In this document: piece by piece, positions 46,273 to 59,682 of the stretch | How positions within the stretch are numbered: position 1 is the first letter of the stretch | Layout of the letters: each line of letters starts with the position of its first letter | From: Oasisia sp. SBJ-2009 | Taxonomy: Eukaryota > Annelida > Polychaeta > Sabellida > Siboglinidae | Length of the DNA stretch: 64,000 bases | Reading direction: 5' to 3' | Assembly: GCA_964017155.1 (NCBI GenBank) | Contig: OZ024865.1 | Location: 14,691,357-14,755,356, forward strand | The notes under the pieces: model-generated | Told to the model about the DNA's origin: nothing | The model's input: only the letters and a program-made list of their open reading frames with translations | Databases searched by the model: none | Program-made: the position numbers and the translations under genes

Positions 46273-49200
46273 GTTTGTTGTTGTTCGTGGTGTCCACTCA
46301 CTGCCTGGGCCAGCCCGAACTGCTTTGGCTTGAGCCTTGATGGGTCACTCTCACATCGACTGGCTGACAGGCAGGTGTCGCGATGATTGAGTCAACAAAC
46401 CATCCTGCCAAACAACGCTGAATACACAACTGTCTATCAAATGGAGTGCAACCAAACTTGTATAAATAAATGTTACACCACACCGTACGTTGACAATGTC
46501 AAGAATCTGCTGACTAGCATAGCAAATCACTAAATCAAATGTCTCATGTGAGAATTAGCAATTCATCTTTTTAAATTCATGACTCTTTCATAAACATGGA
46601 GACAATTCACACGCAGTCCATTACATACGTGATATAGAGATTTTCTTCCATTGATGGTGACTAATAGTGTAGACTCGTACATAATCACATCAGTCATGAT
46701 CATCATCATACCATGGCATGGTTATCAAACTAATTATGGTAATAAGTCCAGTCTCAAGCTAAGCCAAGTTACATATCTAGCAGCCGTACCCAATTCATGC
46801 CATAGAAATTCAACACAAAACCAAAATATCTCACATTTAGGCATGTGAAAAAGACAATATTAAACAGTAATATACATGTGGACAGTAATAAACAGTTACA
46901 TACATCTGAATATTAAACAGTAACATACATGTGAATATTAAACGGTAACATACATGTGAAAAATACAATATTAAACAGTAACATACACATGGAGTAAAGA
47001 CAAAGGCAAGTTCTTATATAGCGCAGTATCCAGTCCTCAGGACCGCTCAAAGCGCTTTACACTTTACTTCCCTGACAGACCTGTTCACTCAGACACCATC
47101 TCGACTTCTCTGGGAAGCATCCAGCCATGTGCTACAATTAATGCGCGAAGGCTGCTCGTACACATATCCACCACTGTCTATAGCCAGGTACTCATTTATT
47201 CAGCTGAGTGAACTGGAGCAATGTAGAGTGAAAAGACTTGCCCAAGGTTTTAACACCGCAGCCAGGATTCGAACCTGGGTTCTCGTAGTCGAGAGTCCGA
47301 AGCTCTACCCCCGAGCCACTGTGCTCTACATGCATGCACTGACTAGAAGCATTTTGTTTACTCCGTTATATCCCCAGTATCATCTCCTACTTGCTGCCAG
47401 CCACTCACAGCAGCTGTTCCACTTGTGTGAGATATTGTAAGTGATAATGGTGGAACGTGGAATTGATTTGTTCATCTGAATGCTGGGTTCAGCCGCTAGG
47501 CAGTTCTGTGGTGTGACTGTGCGGACATGACACTGAATTAACTGAAACAATTAAACTTCCCACAGCGAAACAAATTCATAAAGTAGTCTTGAAAAAAACA
47601 TGTTGGTGTTTTTATGTCCAAGAACCTCTGGTCGTCTTAACACCAAAATTGGCTTGACAACCAACATTTTCAGGTCATCATAAATTTCTGCCAACAATAA
47701 TTGGAAATTGATAGTGTCGTAATTATCCACAAATAGCGTGGTTTATGGATGACCCTTCAGTGCTCAATAGTTTTGTAGTTTCTCGTGGCGCTGTGACATA
47801 CAGACACTGTGACCCGGACCGTGTGATGGGTGACACTCCCTGGTGACACCCAGGTCTGAGTACAATGATCTATGACATAGTAACAAATATGACAACTTGT
47901 CCTCAGTGTATTGTCCTCAGTGGTATGTAGGTTGTGCAATTAAACTCACACCATAAGTTGGTGACCCAGTTCCGCTGCCTGACACCAGTTGACAGTCTGG
48001 CAATGTTGTCACATTGTCACCTCTCATTTGACACCCAGCTGTGGGATAGTAACATGAACCAGATGACCTGAAATTTGTCACCTTTGTAGATCTATGACAG
48101 CCGTTGTTAGTCCTCATGTATGATGACAGGGACTATGTGTACTCACTACTCAGTGCTCATGAATGGATTTAACAGCTGTAGTGTTTACATGGAAAGAAGG
48201 AAATAAAAATGCAAACATATTTGTTTACAGTTATATTTATAAATGCACACTTAGTAAGTCGGAAGCTGTTAGTCTTAGATTACAAATACAATAATGACTA
48301 TGATAGTTTATTTTGACTACCGGTTATAGTATTTTGCTTATCGTTGTGTAACTTTTAATTTTGATTACATGATATTGTCATACACACCTTGGTGATTTGT
48401 GCAATATAATAATAATAAATTGTATTTTTGTACGTACATCCAGAGCATAACGCTGATCATGGGACTTTGTTAAACTGTGCCCAAAATACTGCATATAAAA
48501 TTATTGATAGAGAATTACTAAAGTTTTAATAATAAAACTTAAAAAATTGTCGAAACTTCTTTAAACAAAACTGTACTAAATAAACCTTTGAAGTTTAAAC
48601 TGAAATAGCACAATATAAGATGTGTGCAATGTTTGGGATACTTACTATCTGGAATAGTTTAGTAAATACATAAGTAGATATATGCAATGTTAATGAATGG
48701 ATCCTTAAAAACAGAATCAAGCTATAAAACATAAACCAGACAATGGAACTGAACACCGGGGAGGTGTTGCACTTACACCAGTGTCAGCTACTAATTTATG
48801 TTCCAGTCTTTACAACCTCCAAGTGTTTGGTGTTGTTTATGATATAGGAAATGTAACACTGACCTGCTTGGATAAATTACAGTCATGAGTTAGTGAATTT
48901 CACTGCATGGTAGGAATAACTAAAAAATGCACTTGCTCATAAATAATCACATAATTCTAGCCAAATAGTCGGCAAATAGCTCAATTAATGCCAGGCATCT
49001 CAGACCAGCAAAATTGTGAAGAATGCAGCAGTGATGTGATTGTGGTTGTACTGCAGCTGTAAGCAGGGCTTTGTGTGGCATATTTAGGGGGTATTGACCC
49101 CCTTTGATGTTCAAAATTGACCCGATATAAATAGAAACCTTGGGGATTGCCATAATATAGCTCTATCATTGAAGTAAGTTGTTCACTGATGTGTGAACTC

Positions 49201-52200
49201 TGGTCCTACCTACTGCAGGTCTTTGAACTAGTTTGATGTGATATTGTTCTGTGGTTTATCATTGATTACATTTTATATGTAAATGTTTATTGCAATTATG
49301 CTTGACTAAATAAGTTTATACTTTGGGTTTGATGTGTTAGCTAATTTAGAATTCAGTGCACACTGTACTTTATACTGTACTTGATCTTTGACTTAATGTG
49401 TTTGTACTTGGAACTGTTCTGGACTCAAACTCTGATGTTTGTTGTAGCATGCAAGTATTGCAAAAGCGATCAACGTGAACGAGACTCCGGTGAAGGAGAA
49501 ACATGCTCGCAGTATCCTTTTTACCTCCTCCAGGGAAGAGTTCAATGTATACAAAATGTATTGTCATAATGTTCTTCCAGAGGTTTACCAGGTTAATTAG
49601 ACATTCAGTTTGATCCAACTCTTAAGCGGCCCGCACACCGAGAAGACGCGCTTACGACGCGCTCACGACGCATTTTCGATGCGTCTTGACTGCATATTTA
49701 GCGAGTCTTGAGATCGAGCCATGAGTGAGTCTTCGCGGTGTGCCATGTGCGGGCTACTTTACTTTTCCATTCCACCATCATTACACATCTGCAGTTGACC
49801 TATCATGTGACTTGTCATGTGACGTGTTGCCAGGCAAAATGTCCTTTAAATCATCCAAAATGGATGCTGAAAAAGTGTTGTTTTCGACATTCCATCATAT
49901 ATTATTTAGCCATTCTAGCATTCTGTTTTCTTTATGACAAGAACATCAGGCCATACTTTTCTAGTGATAACTAGATATTCTCATGTGTCATTTGATTTTA
50001 TAATGTAATTCTCACAAAATAATTATGAAAGGTACTTACATAAATCTACATGTTCATTGACTTAGTGAAGCAGATCCATAAATTACAATTTCTATTTAAT
50101 TTCTGCGTGATCAATGTATATAGTCAGGGATAGAACTTCCGAATTTATTTTACTAGACAGAGGGACTAGTAAAAACAAAAGTTTACTAGTCTGATTAAAA
50201 AAAAATTACTAGTCCAACAAAATATAAAAACAACCCAAATTTAAGTCGTCATTTTTTTTAACAAAAAACTGTTTTGCAACCCCAGTTAAATAACAATGCA
50301 ATGTTCATAAATGCAACAAATAATAAAAAGTAACAACACTAATTAATGAAGAACGGAAAGTATGACCTGTGCAATTGAAAAAAGGATGCCAATTGTGTTC
50401 ATTGACTGGTGGTACCACCCTATGTCCCTACCAGATACAGGACACCCTAACGTTATGAAATTCCCGTATTAATTCATGAAATTTACTTTCTATTACGATG
50501 TGACCAAAACTGCTCCATGGATACAACCCAAGGGGGACACGCTGCTCCTATATTGGCTCACTGAGCAGGTATTTGCAGAAGCCTCTGAACTGATGAGCCT
50601 GGTCTTTTATCTTGTTTGCTTACAGACTTTAATTGTGTGCTTTGTGTGGGGGAAGCCATTGTTTACATACCTGTGAGTCTGTTGCCTGCCTGGTAATAAC
50701 AGCTGGAATAAAATACAAACTAACCTAATTTTTGTAAATGTGTACTTTCATTGACTGGACAGATGATCCAGTTTTTATTGTTTACATCATATATATTTAC
50801 GACTCAGGACAATTTGTTGACAGGTAAATGTGTGTGATATGCACTTTCACTTTCTATTCATCTTTTTCATCCTTGACAAGAGTAATCACGAGGTGCTATT
50901 TCCAGTAAAGAGTCTGTCCCATCCTGATCTGTTTCAGGACAAAGTAGATTGTTTAATCAGATTTTGAATGGACAATTTTATAAGTTTATCACTCTGGACT
51001 AAAAGAAGCCAGATTTAAATTCTGTGCTGTCATATTGAGCGAAACACTACATGTCATCAGTTCACTCAGTCGTATGACTGAGTGAGTCAGCAACTAAGTA
51101 CCTTGCTATAGAGACGCATATTTAATAATATATCACTTTGTGTGTTGATGGCAGCATGGCTGAATGCTTCCCAGAGAAGGTATGAGTGTTTGGTTGAAAA
51201 GATCTGCAGCATAGAACACTTTGACAGGGGTAGAACTTCGGCATTTATTTTACTAGGCAGCGGGACTAGTAAAGTCAAACATTTACTAGTCCGCCAAAAA
51301 GTTTACTAGTCCACCAAAATACAAAAAACAATCCAAATTTAAGTCTTTCCAATTTGTTTTAAAACTAAAAAGATAATATATGTTGCATCCCCAGTTATAT
51401 AACAATGCTCTTTTCATAAAGGTAGTAAAGAAATAATACAGAAATAACAAAAGTTATTAATTATATGATCTGTACATATTAAAAAAACTGCACAATTGAA
51501 AAAGAACACCAATTGCACTCACTGACCAGTAGTCACGCCCTACCATTATGTATTTTCTATAATCATTCTGGAAATTTACCTCAATGTTATGACAAAAATG
51601 CTGTACTGGACTGTATTAATGGAAAATTAAAATATCACACTACAAATGTTAGACATCAAAGAACAGCGATATGTTAACTATTGCAAAATATACTGTAAAA
51701 GTTGTTCAACAATAAAATCTTGAATGTCAGTTAAATATGACATGTTCACCTCAACGGTAAGTTAAAAATTCCAAAGTGTTGCAGTAATCACAACTGAGAT
51801 CAATGGTCTCTGTTGGCTGCACTTGTATGGTCCTCAGACACAGGTCTAGTCTCTGGTTATTAAATATTTAATGAGTTGCAATTTACTAAATGTTTCGCCT
51901 GACGTTCAGTTTATGTTCACAGCAAGGCTGTCATCTAAGGTTAGTGGAATTATTCCCGCACTCAGAGTTAGTGCGTAACCGTAGTGACATTATCGTAATA
52001 ACAAGCCTGAGGTAATAGTTCTAAATATGTAATATAATAGTAGTAGATACAAAATTAATGTTTGTAGTAATAGTGATGGGTTGAGTGCAACTAATGTAAT
52101 AGTATTAGTATTACACAGCTATGTTTACAACAAAGAATAATTTTATAGTGTGTGTGTGTGTACGTATGCTGGTATATACACTTAATATATATATTTATAA

Positions 52201-52215
52201 GGGTGTATGTGTATG

Positions 52216-52246
<31 letters not shown>

Positions 52247-55200
52247 TTTTTATAATTATTAGCATCGATATTCAAACTGTCAAACAATTGATGATAAATC
52301 TAATTCTAAAATATTATACGTTAAAAATCACCAACTGTCATGGTGCCTCAGCCCCAGTTATTAGTGATACCTCCGACCTGCTGGATCAGTGGTTTGTTGA
52401 AATGGGATCTGGATAATCATTTCCTGGCAGCCGTGTTCCATGGATGACCTTTTTGTGAGAGGCTCAGGAGGAGATGACTCACTTCTGGTACGGAGGCTGG
52501 TGGCAGTGGAGACTGAATCATGCCACGGCAAACTGTAGTCTTCCACAAGCAAGTGGCAGCCTTTTTATGCAAGATTCACTTTCATTATAATTAGATCCCA
52601 CTGAGGCTTTATGCGCAGTTTGGCAGCACTGAAATGTTCCCGTTGATGTGTGCGTGCATCTGTGTGCGCACACAATCTGATCCAAACACACGTGCATACA
52701 CACAAACACACAATGTGTATTCAGTGATACAGTCAAACACTCTGTGACACAGTTTTTAAAGCACAGTGGACAAACGTAGGAGTGAGAATTAAGCAGTGTT
52801 TTGTCTGTCACATGAAATTTTCATCTGTCTGAAAGACATTCAGCTTTTTTAAAGCATAATGGACAAAAACTGCATTGGATAAAAAGTGTCAAAGACTGAC
52901 AGTTAACCAGCATTTTTGCCCGTCAGATGAAATTTCCATCTGTCCAGAATAAACTCAGCTCAGTCATGCAAAACACCGGTGAGTACATGTGTAAATAAAC
53001 TGTTATAGACAGCACCATCCACTATAAGCACTAGCAAACATGGTCGTTACACAGACACAGTCGCAAAAGACTATACTTGCCCACTCTCGCAAAATACTAT
53101 ATTATGTCCGCCCACAGTCAATGAAAGATTATTTAGCTTGAACATAAGACTTCCAGATGTTTTAATGGATTTTTATAGTTAAAGGATAAAAAAGGCACTG
53201 ACCTAACAGTAAGACACATTTAGCTCAATACTCAGTGAGTGAGATGGAATCAATAGAGAGAACCCAGTGGCCATTCTGATTTCAAGTGGTACTAAATACA
53301 AGATTGTCTGGCTAATCCTCTATATGACTACTTGGTGTCGTACTGTACCGCATTGGACCGCCTTGTATCATACTGCATTGTACCGTACCGTATCGTACTG
53401 AACTGTACTGTACCGTATTGGACTGCATTGTACCGTACCGTATCGTACTGAACCGTATTGTACCTTATTGTACTGTACCGTATTGGACCGCATTGTATCA
53501 TACTGCATTGTACCGTACCGTATAGTACTGAACCGTATTGTACCTTATTGTACTGTACCGTATTGGACCGCATTGTATCATACTGCATTGTACCGTACCG
53601 TACCGTATAGTACTGAACCGTATTGTACCTTATTGTACTGTACCGTACCGTATAGTACTGAACCGTATTGTACTGTACCATACCGTACCGTATTGTACTG
53701 AACCGTATTGTACCTTATTGTACTGTACCGTACCATATAGTACCGAACCGTATTGTACTGTACCATACCGTACTGTATTGTACCGTACCATATTGTACCG
53801 TACCGTATTGTACCGTACCGTATTGTACCGTACCATATTGTATTGTACCGTATTGTACCGTACCGTATTGTACCATATTGTACTGATCCGTATTGTACCA
53901 TATTGTACTGATCCGTATTGTACCTTACCATATTGTACCATACCATATTGTACCGTACCGTACCACATTGAAGCACTGCGCTGTTGAGTGTAGTTAAGTA
54001 CTTTCATTTCGTAGCCTTACGTTGTTTTGTGTTTTACAGTGCCAGTACTTTACCAGGAGAACATGTCTAGTCTGTACTTATCTCTGTGCCAGATTCTCTG
54101 CACCAGTACATAGTGATAAGCCAGGCATAATTAGACTATTTGTTAGCAGCATTTTAAACAGTGAATTGAGCAGTGCTTCTAGTATTTGTGTCTAAAGGTA
54201 ACAGGAGTATACTGTCCTGTTTTTTGCATTGTGTGTGTGCGTCCGTGAGTGCATGTATGTATGTATGTATGTATGTATGTATGTACATGTTTTATGGGGT
54301 GGTTGTTTACTCTGTATTGCTGGGATATTGTTGTGGCTTGTTGTCTTCATGTTATGGTTTTACTTACATGAATGCATGTACAAGCTCACAGGCAAACAAA
54401 TACACACTTAAGCTGTACACACAAACATGCAAACACACACACACACACGTGCGCACACATAAATAAGTTTATATATATATGTGTGTACACACCACATACG
54501 TGCCTCTGAAGTATATACTCATAGTACATAGAAATATGAATAACAATCCTTGAACCAAAGAGACACATGACACTACAGACAAGCCTTAGTGTCAACTTGT
54601 CACACACGTCACTCGGCTAATAACTGTCTCCTTCAGGTGTCAAACATCTGGTCAGATATTTGTGTCATTTTATAACCATATTTGTGTCATTTTGTAACTA
54701 TGATTATTCAATATGTAATACTAACTCACACAGTCCTTCTCCAGGTAGGACTGCATAAGTTATTCATGTCCCAGGTGGCACATAAGTCTCTCATAAGACA
54801 GTGTTCCTTCTGTCTGTTACTTAGTCAGACGGTCATTTAGTCAGTCAGACGGTCAGTCAGTTAGAGGGTCAGTTAGTCAGTCAGTCACATGGTCAATTAG
54901 TCAATCAGATGGTCAGTTAGTCAGTCAGATGGTCAGTTAGTCAGTCAGATGGTCAGTTAGTCAGTCAGATGGTCAGTTAATCAGTCAGAGGGTCAATTGG
55001 TCAGTTAGTCAGACGGTCAGTCAGTCAGACGGTCAGTCAGTCAGATGGTCAGTCAGTCAGATGGTCAGTTAGTCAGTCAGATGGTCAGTTAGTCAGATGG
55101 TCAGTCAGTCAGACGGTCAGTCAGTCAGTCAGTCAGTCAACAGAGTGTGTTTGATTGTTAACTCTCAGACAAATTGGTTTTATTTAGTCATTGTACACTG

Positions 55201-58200
55201 TCCCCTCTCAGATGACAAAAGTTAGTAAACATTGATGGTATAAATACATTTTAAAAAGTAGCATCAGTGAAGCCATATTTCTATGTTATTTAAAGTGAGG
55301 GTGTCAGTTCCTACTAAGTTTTATCTTTTCATTTAATATTACATTCTTGTGACTACAACAGGCTTGCTGAAGGTTTACTGCCTGCCAGTTTTTTGTTGTG
55401 TTTAGTTACTTTATTATTCTTGGAACAATGTTCGCAGTTTGAAAGATTCCGCCCGCAACACATTCAAATGGTAAACAAAACATCCAGTTTCAAAACAAAA
55501 TATATTGGCAATAATGCCAAGGCGAGCAGAGTTAACCGCTTTCCACGTTCTAAAGAGCCGACTTCCCATTAAAATGACTGCTCTGCTAATACTGGGCAGA
55601 GGAGCCCTTTGAACTACAACAACTTGTAAACAACAACAAAAACAACAAACAACAACACCACCTTTGTGTGATGCACCAACTTAACAGATGTGTTTCTTGT
55701 GATGTATACGTGACCGTCCAGTTTGTCGTTGCCTTCCTTGACCGATGTCCAGTCATCATTCTAGGCACACACCATGACAAGAGTGGCCAGTTGTTCTGGT
55801 TCGCGGTCCAGCACCTTCAGCTGCAGGGCCACCCCATCCTGTGCTGGAAGTTCTGCCACGTCCTACACAAGATGCTGCGAGACGGACACCCACAGGCAAG
55901 TACCACAGCGAGTACTTAGGTACTTCATGTAGCACGAGTACTCACTGTGTCATTGTCACCTACTGTAGGGAGTACTTTGGGCACTTCATGCAACAAGAGT
56001 ACTCACTTTGTCAGTGTTGTTGCCACCCACTGTAGGGAGTACTTTGGGTACTTCATGTAGCAAGAGTACTCACTTTGTCAGTGTCATTGCCACCCACTGT
56101 ACGGAGTACTTCAGGTACTTTGTGTAGCAATAGTACTCACTTTGTCAGTGTCAATGTCATCCAGTGCAGGGAGTACTTTGGGTACTTCATGTAGCAAGAG
56201 TACTTTGTCAATTTTGTTGCCACCCACAGGCGAGAACTGCAAGGGTTACTTTTAAAATGTACTTCATATAGCAAGAGTACTTACTTTGTCAGTGCTGTTA
56301 CCATCCAAAGGTAAGTGTCACAGAGAGTACTTTATGTATTTAATGTACAACAAAATGTTGTCATTGTCACTGCCATGCACAGACAAGTTGACAAAGACTA
56401 CTTCAAGCTACTGCTTTGTGTACAAACTATGTCATGTTGTATTTCCATGAACTGACAAAGCAGTAGTTAGCTTGGAACATTGGTCAGTTCTTAGAAACAC
56501 TTCCTCCCAGATGTGATATTTACATTTGCAAGTGTAAATTTATATTGTACACAGTAAATCACCTTCACACACCGAGTGTGAAGCATTTTACATTCTCCGT
56601 GACCTGTTGGCTGCTTTGAGACATCCCCTAATGCTGTTTGCATTGTGTCACGCATGACTGATCTCCAGGTAGCAGACAATTACACACCTGTTAGACTGCT
56701 TCAGTAGGTGAGGAGTCTGTTATGATGAGGCAGGAGAGAAGTAATTAAATTGCTCTGTGGATTGTCATACTTGGATGTGAAGGAGGGTAATTATGGAGGC
56801 TACCCTGGGGCATATAGGGAAGAAGGGGGCTAGTTCCCATGCCTATAGACTCCTGCTCTGTTGTCTGCAGAATTCCCTCTGATGAAATTGTTGTAATTAA
56901 ATGTTAATTGTCATGTCCAGTTTATATTAATAGGTCCAGTACTTATGAGGTTGTCATCATGGCAGTCTGTGAGTATGTTTATTATTTAATGGATTGCTGG
57001 AAGGTCACATGCATATTGGTGGGTACAGAGGAGATTATGTCAGAATGTCCTAATTGAAAGTTACATGGGGTGTATAGATTTTAATAAAATGACTACATTA
57101 TAAAACAGTTAGTTATTTTGTGTGTGGAGTTTTGTATATATTCAGCTTAAATTTTGCATGTGATTGTAGTGAACCTATTGGGATGGTTCATAGATTTATA
57201 CTTTTTCACAATTTGTCTGGGGGGAGAACTTGGGGGCTCAATAGGTCATGTGTCGGGGAATTCTGTGTTTTTTATAAAACAATTATCGTTGTCAATGTAG
57301 TTAAGCCATCCACAACTATGTTACTGGATGTATGAGTAATGTTCTGTGGTTTCATATAAAAACGTCTGTATGTCTTGGTAATATAGTATAAAACTCTGCT
57401 GTATAAATTATATACTAATATAGTGTGAAAGTTATAATTCACAATTACATATAGTGTATCATAAAAGTATAAGCATTAACGGAAATAAACAATCAGAGAG
57501 CTAAGAGAAAGTTAACGCGATACCAGTAACATATTGGGAGTTAAATGTCCCATGTCATTTTCACTGCTGTCCACTTGAGTTTCTTCACAACACTAAAAAA
57601 AACGCAACCTGTTGGTCTGCTACATTTTTGAATACATCAACAACCAAAAAAACATCTGATATGCTGACATTCCATAAGCTTGAATGCACAGGAGTCATCT
57701 ATAGATGGGTGTGACCCAGTGACCTTTGCCCCAGGGTGTCCTGTGTGGTGTGAGATGTTGGTTTAGATCTGTCAGCAAGACTCATTATACACGATGTGTG
57801 ATTCATAGTGGTATATTTGGGGAGGTTCGTAATTGTTCATGTCATCCATTCACACAAACTGTACTAGTTCTCAGACCCAGAAATCTGAGAACTAGTTCAT
57901 TGGTGTGGGTCCTCCATCTTATCAATGATTACCCACAATTCCACACTGAAAGTCATGTATATGTAGAGTTAATTTTAGCCATATATGTGTAGAGTTAATT
58001 TTAGTTATACATTTAAGATATTATTTTTAAGGACAAGTACATGTAAAGTGTTTCTGAATAGATTTTAACTTGATTTTTTTTTATATATATTTGTTTTTTT
58101 ATATAAATAAAAGTAGTATGACATGACATTTTAAAATAACAATAGTAACAACTGTTGTGATTGTGTTTACCAACACTTAGTTTTATATTTATTTATATAA

Positions 58201-59622
58201 TCGCTAAATGGCACTTGTAGTTCTGATGTGACCAACAGTTTTATGAATAATTTACTGTAATATATGACCCATGACACCATTTGTACATTCTTATGAAAAC
58301 AAAATTAATAAAACTTCACTTCATGGTCACCTTCGTAATACAACTACCCTGCAAATAAGATCACCATGAACTTGTCCAATATTATGTACTAGTAAGGTAT
58401 TATATATTAATCCTCCTAATTGGGGTTACCTTTTGGTATTCCAGCTGTGTACATCTCATACCAGTTCTAAATTACCTTAGGTATTTCAGTTACCTCTAAT
58501 ACCAACCACCAGGAGTAATTGTGCAGGAACAGGTAGCTCTGGCTGTACTGTGTGTGGCTGTGTGCTACTGGCTCTGGCTGTACTGTGTGTGGCTGTGTGC
58601 TACTGGTCCTGGCTGTACTGTGTGTGGCTGTGTGCTACTGGCTCTGGCTGTACTGTGTGTGGCTGTGTGCTACTGGCTCTGGCTGTACTGTGTGTGGCTG
58701 TGTGCTACTGGCCCTGGCTGTACTGTGAGTGGCTGTGTGCTACTGGCTCTGGCTGTACTGTGTGTGGCTGTGTGCTACTGGCTCTGGCTGTACTGTGTGT
58801 GGCTGTGTGCTACTGGCTCTGGTTGTACTGTGTGTGGCTGTGTGCTACTGGCTGTACTGTGTGTGGCTGTGTGCTACTGGCTCTGGCTGTACTGTGTGTG
58901 GCTGTGTGCTACTGGCTCTGGCTGTACTGTGTGTGGCTGTGTGCTACTGGCTGTACTGTGTGTGGCTGTGTGCTACTGGCTCTGGCTGTACTGTGTGTGG
59001 CTGTGTGCTACTAGCTCTGGCTGTACTGTGTGTGGCTGTGTGCTACTGGCTCTGGCTGTACTGTGTGTGGCTGTGTGCTACTGGCTCTGGCTGTACTGTG
59101 TGTGGCTGTGTGCTACTGGCTCTGGCTGTACTGTGTGTGGCTGTGTGCTACTGGCTCTGGTTGTACTGTGTGTGGCTGTGTGCTACTGGCTGTACTGTGT
59201 GTGGCTGTGTGCTACTGGCTCTGGCTGTACTGTGTGTGGCTGTGTGCTACTGGCTCTGGCTGTACTGTGTGTGGCTGTGTGCTACTGGCTGTACTGTGTG
59301 TGGCTGTGTGCTACTGGCTCTGGCTGTACTGTGTGTGGCTGTGTGCTACTGGTCCTGGCTGTACTGTGTGTGGCTGTGTGCTACTGGCTCTGGCTGTACT
59401 GTGTGTGGCTGTGTGCTACTGGCCCTGGTAGGGCTGTGTGGGTCTTGACTCATCCATCACTGGCTCCGTCCTGGCTGTGGCAGGGAAGGGGAGGTCTGTA
59501 GGAAGTGGCATGACATTTGATATTTAGAATGTGATGTGAGATCCCAGGAAAGTGAAGGACTCAGTCAGTGGTTGGAAAAACATAGGGCGTGTATCATTAG
59601 TCAGGCTCTACAGGGACATGAA

Positions 59623-59682
<60 letters not shown>

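Larger units (their letters stand above)
46273..49447 (+). other. HIP1 intron 1
   Basis: 3.2 kb. Holds a tandem repeat (46846-46990) and a minus-strand SINE (46993-47329); otherwise nothing recognised. Confidence 0.7.
49512..55752 (+). other. HIP1 intron 2
   Basis: 6.2 kb with two copies of repeat family B, a degraded SINE, microsatellites, and the 53-kb and 55-kb arrays listed separately. No exon recognised. Confidence 0.7.

Noticed and set aside
47255..47329. Genuine tRNA gene
   Set aside because: Good A and B boxes, but the cloverleaf is not intact and the sequence continues into a SINE body shared with other copies.
53328..54007. Tyr/Val-rich open frames on both strands
   Set aside because: By-products of the GTACC/GTATT pentamer array.
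58521..59501. 326-codon Cys/Trp-rich open frame
   Set aside because: It is produced by a stop-free 35-bp minisatellite. Three frames are simultaneously open and the reading cycles with the repeat.
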